This document shows positions 15,680 to 23,174 of a stretch of DNA of 64,000 nt, piece by piece (the first letter of the stretch is position 1; every line of letters begins with the position of its first letter). The notes beneath the pieces were generated by a model. That model saw only the letters and a program-made list of their open reading frames with translations, had not been told where the DNA came from and ran no database searches. A program made the translations under genes and the position numbers. The DNA comes from a virus. The stretch is from positions 1-64,000 of IMG/VR virus record IMGVR_UViG_3300036852_000239, one strand, 5' to 3'.

Positions 15680-16452
15680 CAAGCCTCCCAGGCGAACTTG
15701 GCTCGCTCGGGCGGCATAAGCGGCTCGGGCTCCTCCCACGGCCTGGCGTGCAGCCAGGTCACGGCCTGCTTGGTGTACTGCGGATTCTCACCCACCCGGT
15801 CTTTGGCGTAGGCCTGCAACGCGGTCAGGATCTCGGCAGGGTCGACGCCTCGCTTGAGTGCGGCTTCGTAGGCGATGCGCGCCTTGTGCTTCGAGTTGTT
15901 TTTGCGTGGCGGGTAAGTCCTCCAGAACTCGTCAAACCTCTCGTCCGTGTCGGACGAGAGAGAGTTCGAAGAACTCTCTTTATGGTCGGGTCGGGTCGGG
16001 GCGCTGTTACTGCGCCCGTTACTAATGCCGTTACTGCGTCCGTTATTTGCGCCATGTAACGCGTTACGTTCCACCTCGGCCTGACGCTCGCGCCACCTCG
16101 CCTGCCTTTCGGCATTGGCGGCGCGCTCGGCGACCACCTTCGACTTGCTCGGCTGGTACTCCCAATAGTCGTGGATCACCCAGCCGTTCGGGCCCGATGG
16201 AGGACAGTCTTCGCTGTCGCATTGGAACCCTGCTTCGTGCCAGAGGCCCCGGCGAACGAGTTCGGTGCCGAAGCGTGCCGGCGCTCGCACCCGTGCTGTC
16301 ACGAGCTCGAGGTCTTCCTCGGGCACGACCCCGTCCGTGAGGTTGCGTGCGCACCAGAAGATCGCTGAGACGTGAAGACGGAATGCCGTGTCCGACAGGC
16401 CATCCACCTTCCTGTTGACCGGGAAATGGTCATCGAAGCGAACCCAGGGCAT
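15679..16452 (-). CDS. Replication initiator / replisome organiser
   Basis: 257 aa. It begins MPWVRFDDHFPVNRKVDGLS, the start of a winged-helix replication protein family of actinophages, and ends in a helical DnaD/O-like domain with FDEFWRTYPPRKNN. Between them is a low-complexity linker (asparagine, glycine and serine repeats) whose DNA carries iteron-like repeats. Position before primase-helicase supports a role in opening the origin and loading the helicase. Confidence 0.75.
   Translation of the reverse strand: MPWVRFDDHFPVNRKVDGLSDTAFRLHVSAIFWCARNLTDGVVPEEDLELVTARVRAPARFGTELVRRGLWHEAGFQCDSEDCPPSGPNGWVIHDYWEYQPSKSKVVAERAANAERQARWRERQAEVERNALHGANNGRSNGISNGRSNSAPTRPDHKESSSNSLSSDTDERFDEFWRTYPPRKNNSKHKARIAYEAALKRGVDPAEILTALQAYAKDRVGENPQYTKQAVTWLHARPWEEPEPLMPPERAKFAWEA
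15959..16067. repeat. Iteron and inverted-repeat cluster inside the initiator gene (origin candidate)
   Basis: AGAGAGTTC and GAACTCTCT (15959-15979) form a 9-bp inverted repeat with a 3-nt centre. GTTACTGCG occurs at 16006 and 16030 (period 24 bp), with further CCGTTA copies. GTAACGCGTTAC (16056-16067) is a perfect 12-bp palindrome. The stretch is less GC-rich than its surroundings. Iterons within the initiator gene are the layout of the lambda origin. Confidence 0.5.
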
Positions 16453-16994
16453 CAGGCGCCTCCCCGGTGGGGGCGAGGCGCGCGGATGAAGGGGAGCTGG
16501 CCCGGCCACCAAAGGTTGCCGCCAGCGTCGTTGAAGATCTTCTTGCCTTGCATGTGGCAGAACCGGCACTGCCAAGTGCCGGCGTAGTCCAGGAACGAGT
16601 ACCGGTCGCAGTTGGCGCAGACCAGCATGACGATGTCCTGGGCGTAGGTGGTGCCCTCCCACACGCACATGCCGCCGCGCGACGGGCGCCCGATGACGAC
16701 CAGCTGCTGTTCGAAGTCCCATTTGTGGGCGTCGACCTGGAGCAGTGCCTTCTGGAACTCGAGCGCCTTGTCGATGTTGTCGTCGCCTGGCCCTTTGACC
16801 TCAAGCCAGACGTGCTGCATAGGGAGGTGGAAATCGGGAAGGTACTTGATCCCGTCGTGGATGTTCACCGCATTGGGCTCGTACTCCCAACTGATCTGGT
16901 AGTGGTCCAGTGTGGCGCACCAGTCGGCCTCCAGGCGGGATCGCATGTGCTCTCCGCCGTACCAGGTGGGCACTGCCTCGATCGCCACGGTCAC
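16452..16994 (-). CDS. PD-(D/E)XK-type nuclease with zinc ribbon
   Basis: 180 aa. RSRLEADWCATLDHY, then KYLPDFHLP and WLEVKGPG give the E ... PDF ... ExKG core of a PD-(D/E)XK nuclease. A zinc ribbon follows (CANCDRY ... CRFCHM). Start GTG 16994, or GTG 16988 which has the better spacing to GGGAAGG. First gene of the replication operon, transcribed away from the box cluster at 17.1 kb. Likely a recombination or replication nuclease. Confidence 0.75.
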   Translation of the reverse strand: MTVAIEAVPTWYGGEHMRSRLEADWCATLDHYQISWEYEPNAVNIHDGIKYLPDFHLPMQHVWLEVKGPGDDNIDKALEFQKALLQVDAHKWDFEQQLVVIGRPSRGGMCVWEGTTYAQDIVMLVCANCDRYSFLDYAGTWQCRFCHMQGKKIFNDAGGNLWWPGQLPFIRAPRPHRGGA

Positions 16995-17040
16995 CTTCCC
17001 GATAAGAGGTATTTCTCTGTCGTTCGTACGTGCTAGGTGG

Positions 17041-17151
17041 ATATCCAGATCATACGCGAGTGGATATCCACAAGACCGTGCACAAGGTCAGCTATTCTTG
17101 TCCACAGGGCTGACCTCGTATATCCACAGGTTGTCCACATGGATGTCCACA
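17041..17151. promoter_or_regulatory. Cluster of DnaA-box-like 9-mers
   Basis: Plus-strand 9-mers: ATATCCAGA 17041, ATATCCACA 17064, TTGTCCACA 17098, ATATCCACA 17120, TTGTCCACA 17131, ATGTCCACA 17143. TTGTCCACA is the actinobacterial DnaA-box consensus; the others differ by one to three bases. The cluster fills the gap between the replication operon (minus) and a small plus-strand gene, so it may be an origin or a divergent operator. Confidence 0.6.
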
Positions 17152-17166
17152 GGTACTCTGTGAGCT

Positions 17167-17349
17167 GTGGCCAAGCAGGACGCGACTACGCACACCCCGC
17201 ATCGGCCTATTCGCGTACCCCAAGCACGCTGGGACGCATTCGGCGCGCTCGTTGGAATCCGCGACCGGGCACGTGTCGTGAACGAATTCATCGCGTGGTA
17301 CATCCGGGAGCCCGGCGCCAAATTGCCGAAGCGTCCCGACACCGCCTAG
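17167..17349 (+). CDS. Small ribbon-helix-helix-like protein on the plus strand
   Basis: 60 aa from GTG 17167. RPIRVPQARWDAFGALV followed by DRARVVNEFIAWYIREPG resembles a short beta strand plus two helices (CopG/Arc type) seen in actinobacterial plasmids and phages. It is the only plus-strand gene in the early half and lies next to the 9-mer cluster, which it may bind. Confidence 0.65.
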   Translation: MAKQDATTHTPHRPIRVPQARWDAFGALVGIRDRARVVNEFIAWYIREPGAKLPKRPDTA

Positions 17350-17390
17350 CCGCCCCGTAGGCGCCGGCCCACCCAAGATCAAGAGACTGG

Positions 17391-17606
17391 TCAAGACTGA
17401 CCACCCGCCGCCTCGCACCGCTCACACCGATCACCACGGATGACCGCCAGCAAGTCCTCGTCCGTGGCCACGCGCGTGCGCAGCGACCAGTTCCCGGCCG
17501 CCTGCATCCGGGCGATGAACGGCTCCCACACTCGGCGATCGGCGTGGACACCGAGGACATGCGCGCAGTGGCGGTTGTAGACGGCGTACAGGGCGTGACC
17601 GCTCAT
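17391..17606 (-). CDS. Small hypothetical protein with C-terminal CxxC
   Basis: 71 aa, ATG 17606 overlapping the upstream TGA. YNRHCAHVLGVH in the first half, DRCERCEAAGG at the end. Its gene converges on the plus-strand gene at 17167. Function unknown. Confidence 0.55.
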   Translation of the reverse strand: MSGHALYAVYNRHCAHVLGVHADRRVWEPFIARMQAAGNWSLRTRVATDEDLLAVIRGDRCERCEAAGGQS

Positions 17607-17857
17607 GCGCACTCACGCTCGATCCGGTCGTGGAAACGCTCGCCCTCGCTGGCGGATTCCTGCCACACCACTGGCCGCAGCTGCGGATCGGTCACCTCAC
17701 CGCACCGCGAGCAGACCCCGACGATCGTGGTAGCGATCCCGTAGTACTCGCCAGGATCAATACGATCCGTTGAGCGGATGGAATCCCGGCCGATCCACCT
17801 GGAGCACAGCGGGCAGCACCAGCGCCAGACTTCAAGCTCGGGAAGGATCACGGTCAC
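17603..17857 (-). CDS. Zinc-ribbon protein
   Basis: 84 aa from GTG 17857 (GTGA overlap). WRWCCPLCSRW and VCSRCGEVTD are the two knuckles of a zinc ribbon. Role unknown. Confidence 0.6.
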   Translation of the reverse strand: MTVILPELEVWRWCCPLCSRWIGRDSIRSTDRIDPGEYYGIATTIVGVCSRCGEVTDPQLRPVVWQESASEGERFHDRIERECA

Positions 17858-18030
17858 GACTGGGCCGCGCTTTCCCGTACGGCCGGCTCCAGTGCGGCGA
17901 CTACCGCCTCGGCGAGGGCTTCGGCCCACTCGTCGCTCTGTGCGTTGTCCACCTCGTCCAGTCCGTAGTTCCACCAGGGGAACTCGACGATCGCTTCCTT
18001 GACGGCGGCGATCCGCGCATCAGTGCTCAT
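17854..18030 (-). CDS. Small acidic hypothetical protein
   Basis: 58 aa. ATG 18030 has GGAGAG 4 nt upstream and the stop overlaps the next start. VEFPWWNYGLDEV and a helical, acidic C-terminus. No family recognised. Confidence 0.6.
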   Translation of the reverse strand: MSTDARIAAVKEAIVEFPWWNYGLDEVDNAQSDEWAEALAEAVVAALEPAVRESAAQS

Positions 18031-18096
18031 TGATCTCTCCTTGGTCTTGGGGTTGCCCGTGCCGGAGGGTGGCCGACACGGGCAGAAGGGGATGGG

Positions 18097-18345
18097 TCAG
18101 TTGTCTTTGACCTTCACGCGCATGCCGCCGTGGATACTCCCGGCCAGCGCCGAAATGCCCAGGATGACCAGAACGGTGGCCCAGTAGCCCAAGGCCGGAA
18201 TCTGCGGCCAGTACTTGTTGGCCACACCCAAGCCGAGCATCACGAACCATGCGTTCAGAAAGCTCACGACGACCTGCACGAGGAAGCCGAACAGGCCGAC
18301 GAGATACTTCTCCAGCCGCTTCTCGGTATCCGACCTATACGTCAC
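18097..18345 (-). CDS. Two-helix membrane protein
   Basis: 82 aa from GTG 18345 with GGAG 5 nt upstream. A charged N-terminus (SDTEKRLEKYL) is followed by two hydrophobic helices around residues 14-40 and 53-72 and a short basic tail. It might be an early membrane effector; a lysis role is unlikely here. Confidence 0.6.
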   Translation of the reverse strand: MTYRSDTEKRLEKYLVGLFGFLVQVVVSFLNAWFVMLGLGVANKYWPQIPALGYWATVLVILGISALAGSIHGGMRVKVKDN

Positions 18346-18427
18346 TTGATCTCCATTTCGGGGTTGGTTCGGCTCGCCACAGAGGGCGAGACGTCGGTTG
18401 AATGCGCACAGACAAGCGCCCGGATCA

Positions 18428-19231
18428 TCAGGAGGACACCTCAATCAGGGAGCGGTGGTGCGCGAGGATCAGCCGGCCGATGTGCTCCGCCGCCGGCGGG
18501 ATGACCGCGTTTCCGAGTGCCCGGATACGGTCCAGTTGCTCGGGAATCCCATGAGCCAGTCGAGCCACTCGGGGTTCACAAGCCAGCCACTCACCCGCTG
18601 CCCGCCTGCGCTGATGTGCTGCCAGGCCAGAAAGTCCTCCAGTTGATAGCGGTGTTTCCCACTCTCCGCCCTTGCCCAGCAGATCCCGTGCTCGCCCATC
18701 GACGCCCGTGGGGTAGGCCACGAGGTAGAGCCGTTCACGCGGATGCGGTGCACCGAACGCGGACGCTCGTAGCAGGCTCCATTCCGCATCGAACCCGAGC
18801 GAGGCCAGGTCGGCGAGGACGGCCCCGAAGGCATCTCCATCGGCAAGGAGTCCGGGTACGTTTTCGACCAGGACATATCGGGGTTCAACCGTGCGAATGA
18901 CGTCGCGCATCCACGGCCAGCCCCAGCGGGGATCTCCCATTCCGAGTTGCTTTCCACCGAAGCTGAACGGCTGGCAGGGGAATCCGCCAGCGACCAGGTC
19001 AACGGGAGCTCCTCCTCTTGCCAGCCACCAGGCAGCAGCAGTTCGGACGTCGTCATGCTTCGGCACCTCCGGCCAGTGGCACGCGAGAACCTCGCGGCAG
19101 TACGGGTTGATTTCGACCTGACCCACGCACCGCCAACCGGCCCAGTCCAGGCCGAGGTCGAGCCCGCCGATGCCGCTGAACAGAGACAAAAACGTCGGGT
19201 TGTCCACAGGGTTGCCCACAGGAAGGCTCAC
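18428..19231 (-). CDS. DNA (cytosine-5) methyltransferase
   Basis: 267 aa from GTG 19231 (GTGA overlap; GTG 19240 is possible). Motif I FSGIGGLDLG, motif IV FPCQPFS with the catalytic Cys, motif VI VENVPG, motif VIII RERLY and motif X RALGNAV are all present in the usual order. The target domain is short. It can modify phage DNA against host restriction. A second same-strand frame inside it (18469-19056) also looks protein-coding. Confidence 0.92.
   Translation of the reverse strand: MSLPVGNPVDNPTFLSLFSGIGGLDLGLDWAGWRCVGQVEINPYCREVLACHWPEVPKHDDVRTAAAWWLARGGAPVDLVAGGFPCQPFSFGGKQLGMGDPRWGWPWMRDVIRTVEPRYVLVENVPGLLADGDAFGAVLADLASLGFDAEWSLLRASAFGAPHPRERLYLVAYPTGVDGRARDLLGKGGEWETPLSTGGLSGLAAHQRRRAAGEWLACEPRVARLAHGIPEQLDRIRALGNAVIPPAAEHIGRLILAHHRSLIEVSS
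18469..19056 (-). CDS. Overlapping same-strand ORF inside the C5 methyltransferase gene
   Basis: 195 codons in the frame +1 to the methyltransferase. It reads SWSKTYPDSLP, TWPRSGSMRNGACYERPR, SWPTPRASMGEHG and, at the end, LVNPEWLDWLMGFPSNWT. These short motifs match a phage protein family often found beside C5 methyltransferases. Two recognisable proteins in one stretch suggest overprinting. The frame could also be a by-product of the conserved methyltransferase sequence. Confidence 0.4.
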   Translation of the reverse strand: MTTSELLLPGGWQEEELPLTWSLADSPASRSASVESNSEWEIPAGAGRGCATSFARLNPDMSWSKTYPDSLPMEMPSGPSSPTWPRSGSMRNGACYERPRSVHRIRVNGSTSWPTPRASMGEHGICWARAESGKHRYQLEDFLAWQHISAGGQRVSGWLVNPEWLDWLMGFPSNWTVSGHSETRSSRRRRSTSAG

Positions 19232-19455
19232 GCCGCCCACCTCTCCCGCGCCAGCTCGGCACCGGAAGGGAACCGCTCACCGGACAGATCGGGGCCGGGC
19301 TCCTGACCACCGCCTTCACACCAGTCCGGGCCGTTGGCCACACCGGCAGCGGTCATGATCCGTTCACGGTGGCGGGACAACACACCCTTTCCGTTGATCG
19401 AAACATCCTCACCGCCACATATATGGCAGGTGACCTTGTAGTGGTAGGCGGTCAT
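19228..19455 (-). CDS. Zinc-finger-like small protein
   Basis: 75 aa, ATG 19455 in an ATGA overlap. CHICGGEDV, then LSRHRERI gives a C2H-type finger; DWCEGGGQ follows. Function unknown. Confidence 0.6.
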   Translation of the reverse strand: MTAYHYKVTCHICGGEDVSINGKGVLSRHRERIMTAAGVANGPDWCEGGGQEPGPDLSGERFPSGAELARERWAA

Positions 19456-19730
19456 CGGCCCTGCACCACCCGCATCGGCAAGCGCCCGTATCCCCGGCAC
19501 CATCCGCTGTCGTGGGAGCCGCGCGAATGCAGACCCATCCCGCCGTCCAGGAGCACCGTTTCGCGGTTACCACACACCGGGCACAGACCTTTAGGCAACG
19601 GCCGTCCCGGAGCGGTGACGGGCTTCTCGCGCCGTGCCCTCGGTGAAGGCCTCGACGTGTCGTAGGTGTGGCCGAACGTGTCCAGGTAGCGGATCGCCTT
19701 CTCCGTCAAGGCGTAGGCGCGAGGTCTCAC
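19452..19730 (-). CDS. Winged-helix-like protein with zinc motif
   Basis: 92 aa from GTG 19730, overlapping the RusA stop. The first part (YALTEKAIRYLDTFGHTY) could be a small DNA-binding helix pair; GLCPVCGNRETV is a CxxC knuckle. Possibly a DNA-binding accessory of the resolvase gene upstream (inference). Confidence 0.5.
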   Translation of the reverse strand: MRPRAYALTEKAIRYLDTFGHTYDTSRPSPRARREKPVTAPGRPLPKGLCPVCGNRETVLLDGGMGLHSRGSHDSGWCRGYGRLPMRVVQGR

Positions 19731-20167
19731 GATGCCACCGCCTTCGGTGTCGACCAGATCAGCAGTACCAACGCCTCCCGGTTCCACGCCACGGCAGGAC
19801 CCAGCCGCATGTCCGGTCCGATGACCCATTGCGAAGAGTCGTCAGGCCACACACCCACATCCACCAGGCCGTCTATTGCGGCACAGGCGGTCAGGTTGAA
19901 GTTGGCCGGATCGACGCGACCCCGGATCTCGTCACGGACATGCAGCTCGGCCACGACCAGCGACGGGCCGAGGGCCGACAACTTCGACGCCTTCGCGGCC
20001 CAGCCGGCAGCCTGGCGCCACACCTCGGTCTGCTTGGCGTCCACGGACCAATGCGTCCTGCGCCGGTTGTTTTTGTTCATCCACTTCTCCGGGCACGGAA
20101 TCGACAGCATGTGATCCGGTGCCGGGGTGTAGGTACGCGACAGGATGTCGAAGGTGACCACGCTCAT
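19727..20167 (-). CDS. rusA: RusA-family Holliday-junction resolvase
   Basis: 146 aa. KNNRRRTHWSVDAKQTEVWR, then RVDPANFNLTACAAIDGLVD and GVWPDDSSQWV carry the pattern of RusA: an acidic cluster that binds metal and the DxxN/DGL segment. RusA cuts four-way junctions made in recombination and replication. Length is normal for the family. Confidence 0.85.
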   Translation of the reverse strand: MSVVTFDILSRTYTPAPDHMLSIPCPEKWMNKNNRRRTHWSVDAKQTEVWRQAAGWAAKASKLSALGPSLVVAELHVRDEIRGRVDPANFNLTACAAIDGLVDVGVWPDDSSQWVIGPDMRLGPAVAWNREALVLLIWSTPKAVAS

Positions 20168-20274
20168 CGGCGGCCGAACCTTTCCCGCCGCATGCGCAGG
20201 CGCCTAGCCCATGGCCGCTCCATCGCGAGCAAGTGGAGGACCTTGGCACGCATCAACTGCCGGTAGGTGATCAT
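20164..20274 (-). CDS. Very short basic peptide
   Basis: 36 aa with ATGA overlaps at both ends: MITYRQLMRAKVLHLLAMER, then an arginine-rich tail. The two precise junctions make a chance frame unlikely. A basic helix like this could bind nucleic acid. Confidence 0.55.
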   Translation of the reverse strand: MITYRQLMRAKVLHLLAMERPWARRLRMRRERFGRR

Positions 20275-20633
20275 TGGCGCACCGCCTCAACCGCGACAAC
20301 CGGCAACGGAACCTTCGCCACCCACCAATGCATCGGCAACACACCTGGGCAGTCCTCCACTACCCGGCGTGCAGCACGAGGCAGATCACGGGCGTACACC
20401 GGCCAGCGGATCGCCTCGTCCTCCACGACCGACGTAGTCACCCGGAACTGGGTCCGATCACAGGTCAAAGCGAAGGAGGTCAGACCCAGGCCGAGCCGGT
20501 CCGGCAGCTCCAAATCGGTCAGCCAGATCAGCAACGGCTTATGCGGGAACTGCACCTGGATGTACGGGACCAACTGCTGTGCCTTGCGGATCTGACCCAC
20601 CCGGTGATCACAGGTGTAGTGGAACAGCTTCAT
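20271..20633 (-). CDS. ADP-ribosyltransferase-like hypothetical protein
   Basis: 120 aa. It opens MKLFHYTCDH and continues with LLIWLTDL and FALTCDRTQFR. The L-x-HYT opening is shared by a family I know from actinobacteria and phages that resembles small ADP-ribosyltransferase folds. No catalytic residues can be assigned with confidence. Confidence 0.5.
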   Translation of the reverse strand: MKLFHYTCDHRVGQIRKAQQLVPYIQVQFPHKPLLIWLTDLELPDRLGLGLTSFALTCDRTQFRVTTSVVEDEAIRWPVYARDLPRAARRVVEDCPGVLPMHWWVAKVPLPVVAVEAVRQ

Positions 20634-20998
20634 GCGCTCACCGCCTCACGCTGCGGCACCGGCTCGACAACCTGGTCCACGAACACGGCCAAGATGTCGA
20701 CCTGACCGTCCAACTCGGCCACAGGCGCCGGCCACGGCTCAGGGTCTCCGTCGCCGCCCTTGTCGTCGGGCTCGAACTCGGAGCAGTGGTAGCGGTTCTC
20801 CAGCCCGCCCGGCTCGACCTCAGTCCACTCCTTCGGCGTCACGCCAAGGAATGCCGCCATAATCAGCGGACAGTCGCTGTCACGGTCCTTCCTGCACGGC
20901 GCCTCACACCAGCGGCCCATCCAGATCTCACCCTCGAAGCCGTTGGAGAACGCAGGCTCGTCCTGGGCTTCGGCCATGATCTCGTCGAAGCTACGCAT
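20630..20998 (-). CDS. Hypothetical acidic protein with three cysteines
   Basis: 122 aa. GRWCEAPCRKDRDSDCPL may bind a metal ion; the C-terminus is acidic and ends in a hydrophobic strand (GQVDILAVFVDQVV). The start overlaps the gene upstream by 8 nt. Confidence 0.55.
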   Translation of the reverse strand: MRSFDEIMAEAQDEPAFSNGFEGEIWMGRWCEAPCRKDRDSDCPLIMAAFLGVTPKEWTEVEPGGLENRYHCSEFEPDDKGGDGDPEPWPAPVAELDGQVDILAVFVDQVVEPVPQREAVSA

Positions 20999-21482
20999 CT
21001 TCGACCACCGCCTTGAACTCGGCGACGATCGCGGCGACCATCTCACGCCTATCCCACGGGCCGATCTCCGGCTGAAGCTTCTCGACCACCTCGGCGAACG
21101 CCTTCCACATCTGCGAGGTCTCGTCGTCGAGCAGGGCGTAGACACCCTCCCAGTACGCATCGAGTTGGTTCTCCACCGCGCGGTCAATCGCCATCTGCTC
21201 AAGGTCTGGATCGCCCTCGTCGTTGCGGGACAGCGACTCCAGGACGGTTCCGTGCGAGCACTGGCCGAACTGGTCGCGGTGCTCTGCCTCCCACTCCGCG
21301 TGAGAGATCAGCTCGACAAACACGCCCTCGTCTCGTGCCGCGCGGACCTTCACGGCCGTGTCGAACGCCTCGAACCAGGCGCTTGGCTCCGTCGGGTGAT
21401 GCTCTTGGGTCATCACCGAAAACGAGCAGCCGCACGAATAGCGGAACAGCCAGTGCATACGCGGAATCTCAGGCGTCGGCAT
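20991..21482 (-). CDS. Hypothetical helical protein
   Basis: 163 aa from ATG 21482; a shorter start at MTQEHH is possible. N-terminal FRYSCGCSF, then a long helical, acidic part with WEGVYALLDDETSQMWKAF. Not recognised. Confidence 0.55.
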   Translation of the reverse strand: MPTPEIPRMHWLFRYSCGCSFSVMTQEHHPTEPSAWFEAFDTAVKVRAARDEGVFVELISHAEWEAEHRDQFGQCSHGTVLESLSRNDEGDPDLEQMAIDRAVENQLDAYWEGVYALLDDETSQMWKAFAEVVEKLQPEIGPWDRREMVAAIVAEFKAVVEDA

Positions 21483-22032
21483 CCCGACCACCCGCCTCGG
21501 GGACACGAACCCACGGCCCGACACGGCGAGTTCTTAGTGACAGATCCCGGTTGTGGGCCACGCTGGTGCGCGCATCTTCCTCGTCCCACGCCTTCAGAAC
21601 CCGGCCGTCGTAAGCGCGGCACATGCCCCACTCGATCTTGTCTCGGTCGTAGGCCGACTCCCGGCCAGCCTGGAACGCCGAGGAGAACTTCTGTGGCAGC
21701 ACCCCGACACTGACCAGTCCATCGGCGACGATCCGAGCCCCGTGCACTCGTAGCGCACCACCGCCCCAGAACAAGTCGGTGTCGTCGCTGTCGTCGGGCC
21801 GGTAGAGGACGTGCGACAGGCGCTTGTCATGGCACTCGATCCAGGTCTCAACCTCAGAAAACTGGCCGTCACGCTCGGGCGACTCCCACCGCAGGTGCCA
21901 CGCATCGTCCTCGTTGGGTGCACCGAGGTAGTCACGGCTCTCTGGCTGGTACTCGCGCTTGAACGTCCACCCGTTGGCGCGTCTCCACTCGATTAGCTTG
22001 CGCAACAAGCCGAACTCTTCAGTCGTCAGCAT
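21469..22032 (-). CDS. Hypothetical protein
   Basis: 187 aa. MLTTEEFGLLRKLIEWRRAN, then alternating charged and aromatic segments (WHLRWESPERDGQF; DTDLFWGGGALRVH). Its start overlaps the cysteine-rich gene by 14 nt. No known domain. Confidence 0.6.
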   Translation of the reverse strand: MLTTEEFGLLRKLIEWRRANGWTFKREYQPESRDYLGAPNEDDAWHLRWESPERDGQFSEVETWIECHDKRLSHVLYRPDDSDDTDLFWGGGALRVHGARIVADGLVSVGVLPQKFSSAFQAGRESAYDRDKIEWGMCRAYDGRVLKAWDEEDARTSVAHNRDLSLRTRRVGPWVRVPEAGGRDADA

Positions 22033-22171
22033 TGGCCATCTCCCATTGCTCCTCAGGGCACGTCTCACACAGACAGCAGCAGTCACACAGGGTGCATTCG
22101 CGGCAGTCAGCCCAGCACCGGCATGTGTTCTCCATGACGTACGGCGGCTCGTCCAGCCAGACCACGCTCAT
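22019..22171 (-). CDS. Cysteine-rich mini-protein
   Basis: 50 aa. CRCWADCRECTLCDCCCLCE and one more Cys give about ten cysteines in 25 residues. ATG 22171 overlaps the upstream stop. Probably folds around metal ions; compare the one at 11101-11286. Confidence 0.6.
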   Translation of the reverse strand: MSVVWLDEPPYVMENTCRCWADCRECTLCDCCCLCETCPEEQWEMANADD

Positions 22172-22317
22172 CGGCGGCACCCCCGCTTCAACAAGCCGAC
22201 TCCCACAACCTCCACGGCAATCTCCACCAGCGGATCGCACAGAATCGCCAACGCCTCAACCTCCTCGGCCAGACGCGCCGGAAACACCTCGATGGGCTCG
22301 TTGAGCCAGTCATGCAT
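22168..22317 (-). CDS. Small hypothetical protein
   Basis: 49 aa, overlapping both neighbours. MHDWLNEPIEVFPARLAEEV, then a hydrophobic valine-rich helix and KRGCRR. Perhaps membrane-associated. Confidence 0.5.
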   Translation of the reverse strand: MHDWLNEPIEVFPARLAEEVEALAILCDPLVEIAVEVVGVGLLKRGCRR

Positions 22318-22582
22318 CGGGAACCACCCCTCCCGCTGCGAGAAGCAGCTGCGTCCTTCGGTACGGCTGCTTGCACGAGTCGCATCGCGGCAACCCGTGC
22401 TCCCAGCCCAACTTGTCCCAGTCGCGGCCGTGGTAGCGGCAGGCCAGGGACTCGTGCGACATGGCGACGATCACCGCACGCTCCAGGCGGTTCAACCGGG
22501 CCAGCACCGCCACACCCCCCGGATGATCGCCGAACCCCAGCGGTGGGCCTACATACGAATCAGCAGACGACATCGGGCTCAT
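22310..22582 (-). CDS. Small zinc-knuckle protein
   Basis: 90 aa, ATG 22582 in an ATGA overlap. ACRYHGRDWDKLGWEHGLPR, then CDSCKQPYRR: a C-x-H and CxxC pair. Function unknown. Confidence 0.55.
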   Translation of the reverse strand: MSPMSSADSYVGPPLGFGDHPGGVAVLARLNRLERAVIVAMSHESLACRYHGRDWDKLGWEHGLPRCDSCKQPYRRTQLLLAAGGVVPDA

Positions 22583-22815
22583 GCGGCACCTCCCGATATC
22601 AAACCGTCACGGACACCGATCGCCGCCGCGTGTGCCCGGTTTCGGGCAGGCAACAGCAGATAGATTTCCTGGATGCGGTCCTTGACGAAGTAGTAGTCCA
22701 ACTCCATCTCCTCGGCGATCTCCTTATCGCTGAAGCCCTTCGCGATGAAATGCAGGATGTCCACATGCTGCTGGGTGATGCAGCGTTCCTTGGGCTTCGG
22801 CCCGCGCTTGCCCAT
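22579..22815 (-). CDS. LuxR/GerE-type HTH protein
   Basis: 78 aa consisting of one four-helix HTH domain: HVDILHFIAKGFSDKEIAEE, then FVKDRIQEIYLLL. It lacks a sensor domain, so it acts as a bare DNA-binding unit, probably on phage or host promoters. Confidence 0.75.
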   Translation of the reverse strand: MGKRGPKPKERCITQQHVDILHFIAKGFSDKEIAEEMELDYYFVKDRIQEIYLLLPARNRAHAAAIGVRDGLISGGAA

Positions 22816-23174
22816 CAGACGTTCACCGCCTTCAGGAACTCGATCGCGGCGTCCTTCGACGGGAACCGGCCCGGCTGGCCGCCGTTCACGTCAGTGCGGA
22901 CCGCGAACCACACCTGCGGGTCGTCGACAGCCGGACCCCACACAGCGCCCTCCTTGACGCCGTTGCGCATCCGCAGCACCGACGAGCCCTGGTCCACGAA
23001 CACGACCGGGTTGAGGATCGCGTCAACATCCGATCGCCGGAAACGAGCATGACCGCCAGGGGTACGAATCGACGGGATACGGCCCGCCTGCGCCCACCTG
23101 GACACCGTTTTCGGGTCCACACGCAGCAGCCGCGCAAGTTCGCAGGGCTTCAACAGGTCAGAAAGGCTGTCCAT
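22815..23174 (-). CDS. BldC/MerR-like HTH protein with extra C-terminal part
   Basis: 119 aa. LKPCELARLLRVDPKTVSRW, then RTPGGHARFRRSDVDAIL is the classical BldC/HTH_17 unit. The last 55 residues (VWFAVRTDVNGG) form a small beta part resembling an Arm-type or AP2-like strand set. Transcription factor or excision factor; target unknown. Confidence 0.75.
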   Translation of the reverse strand: MDSLSDLLKPCELARLLRVDPKTVSRWAQAGRIPSIRTPGGHARFRRSDVDAILNPVVFVDQGSSVLRMRNGVKEGAVWGPAVDDPQVWFAVRTDVNGGQPGRFPSKDAAIEFLKAVNV

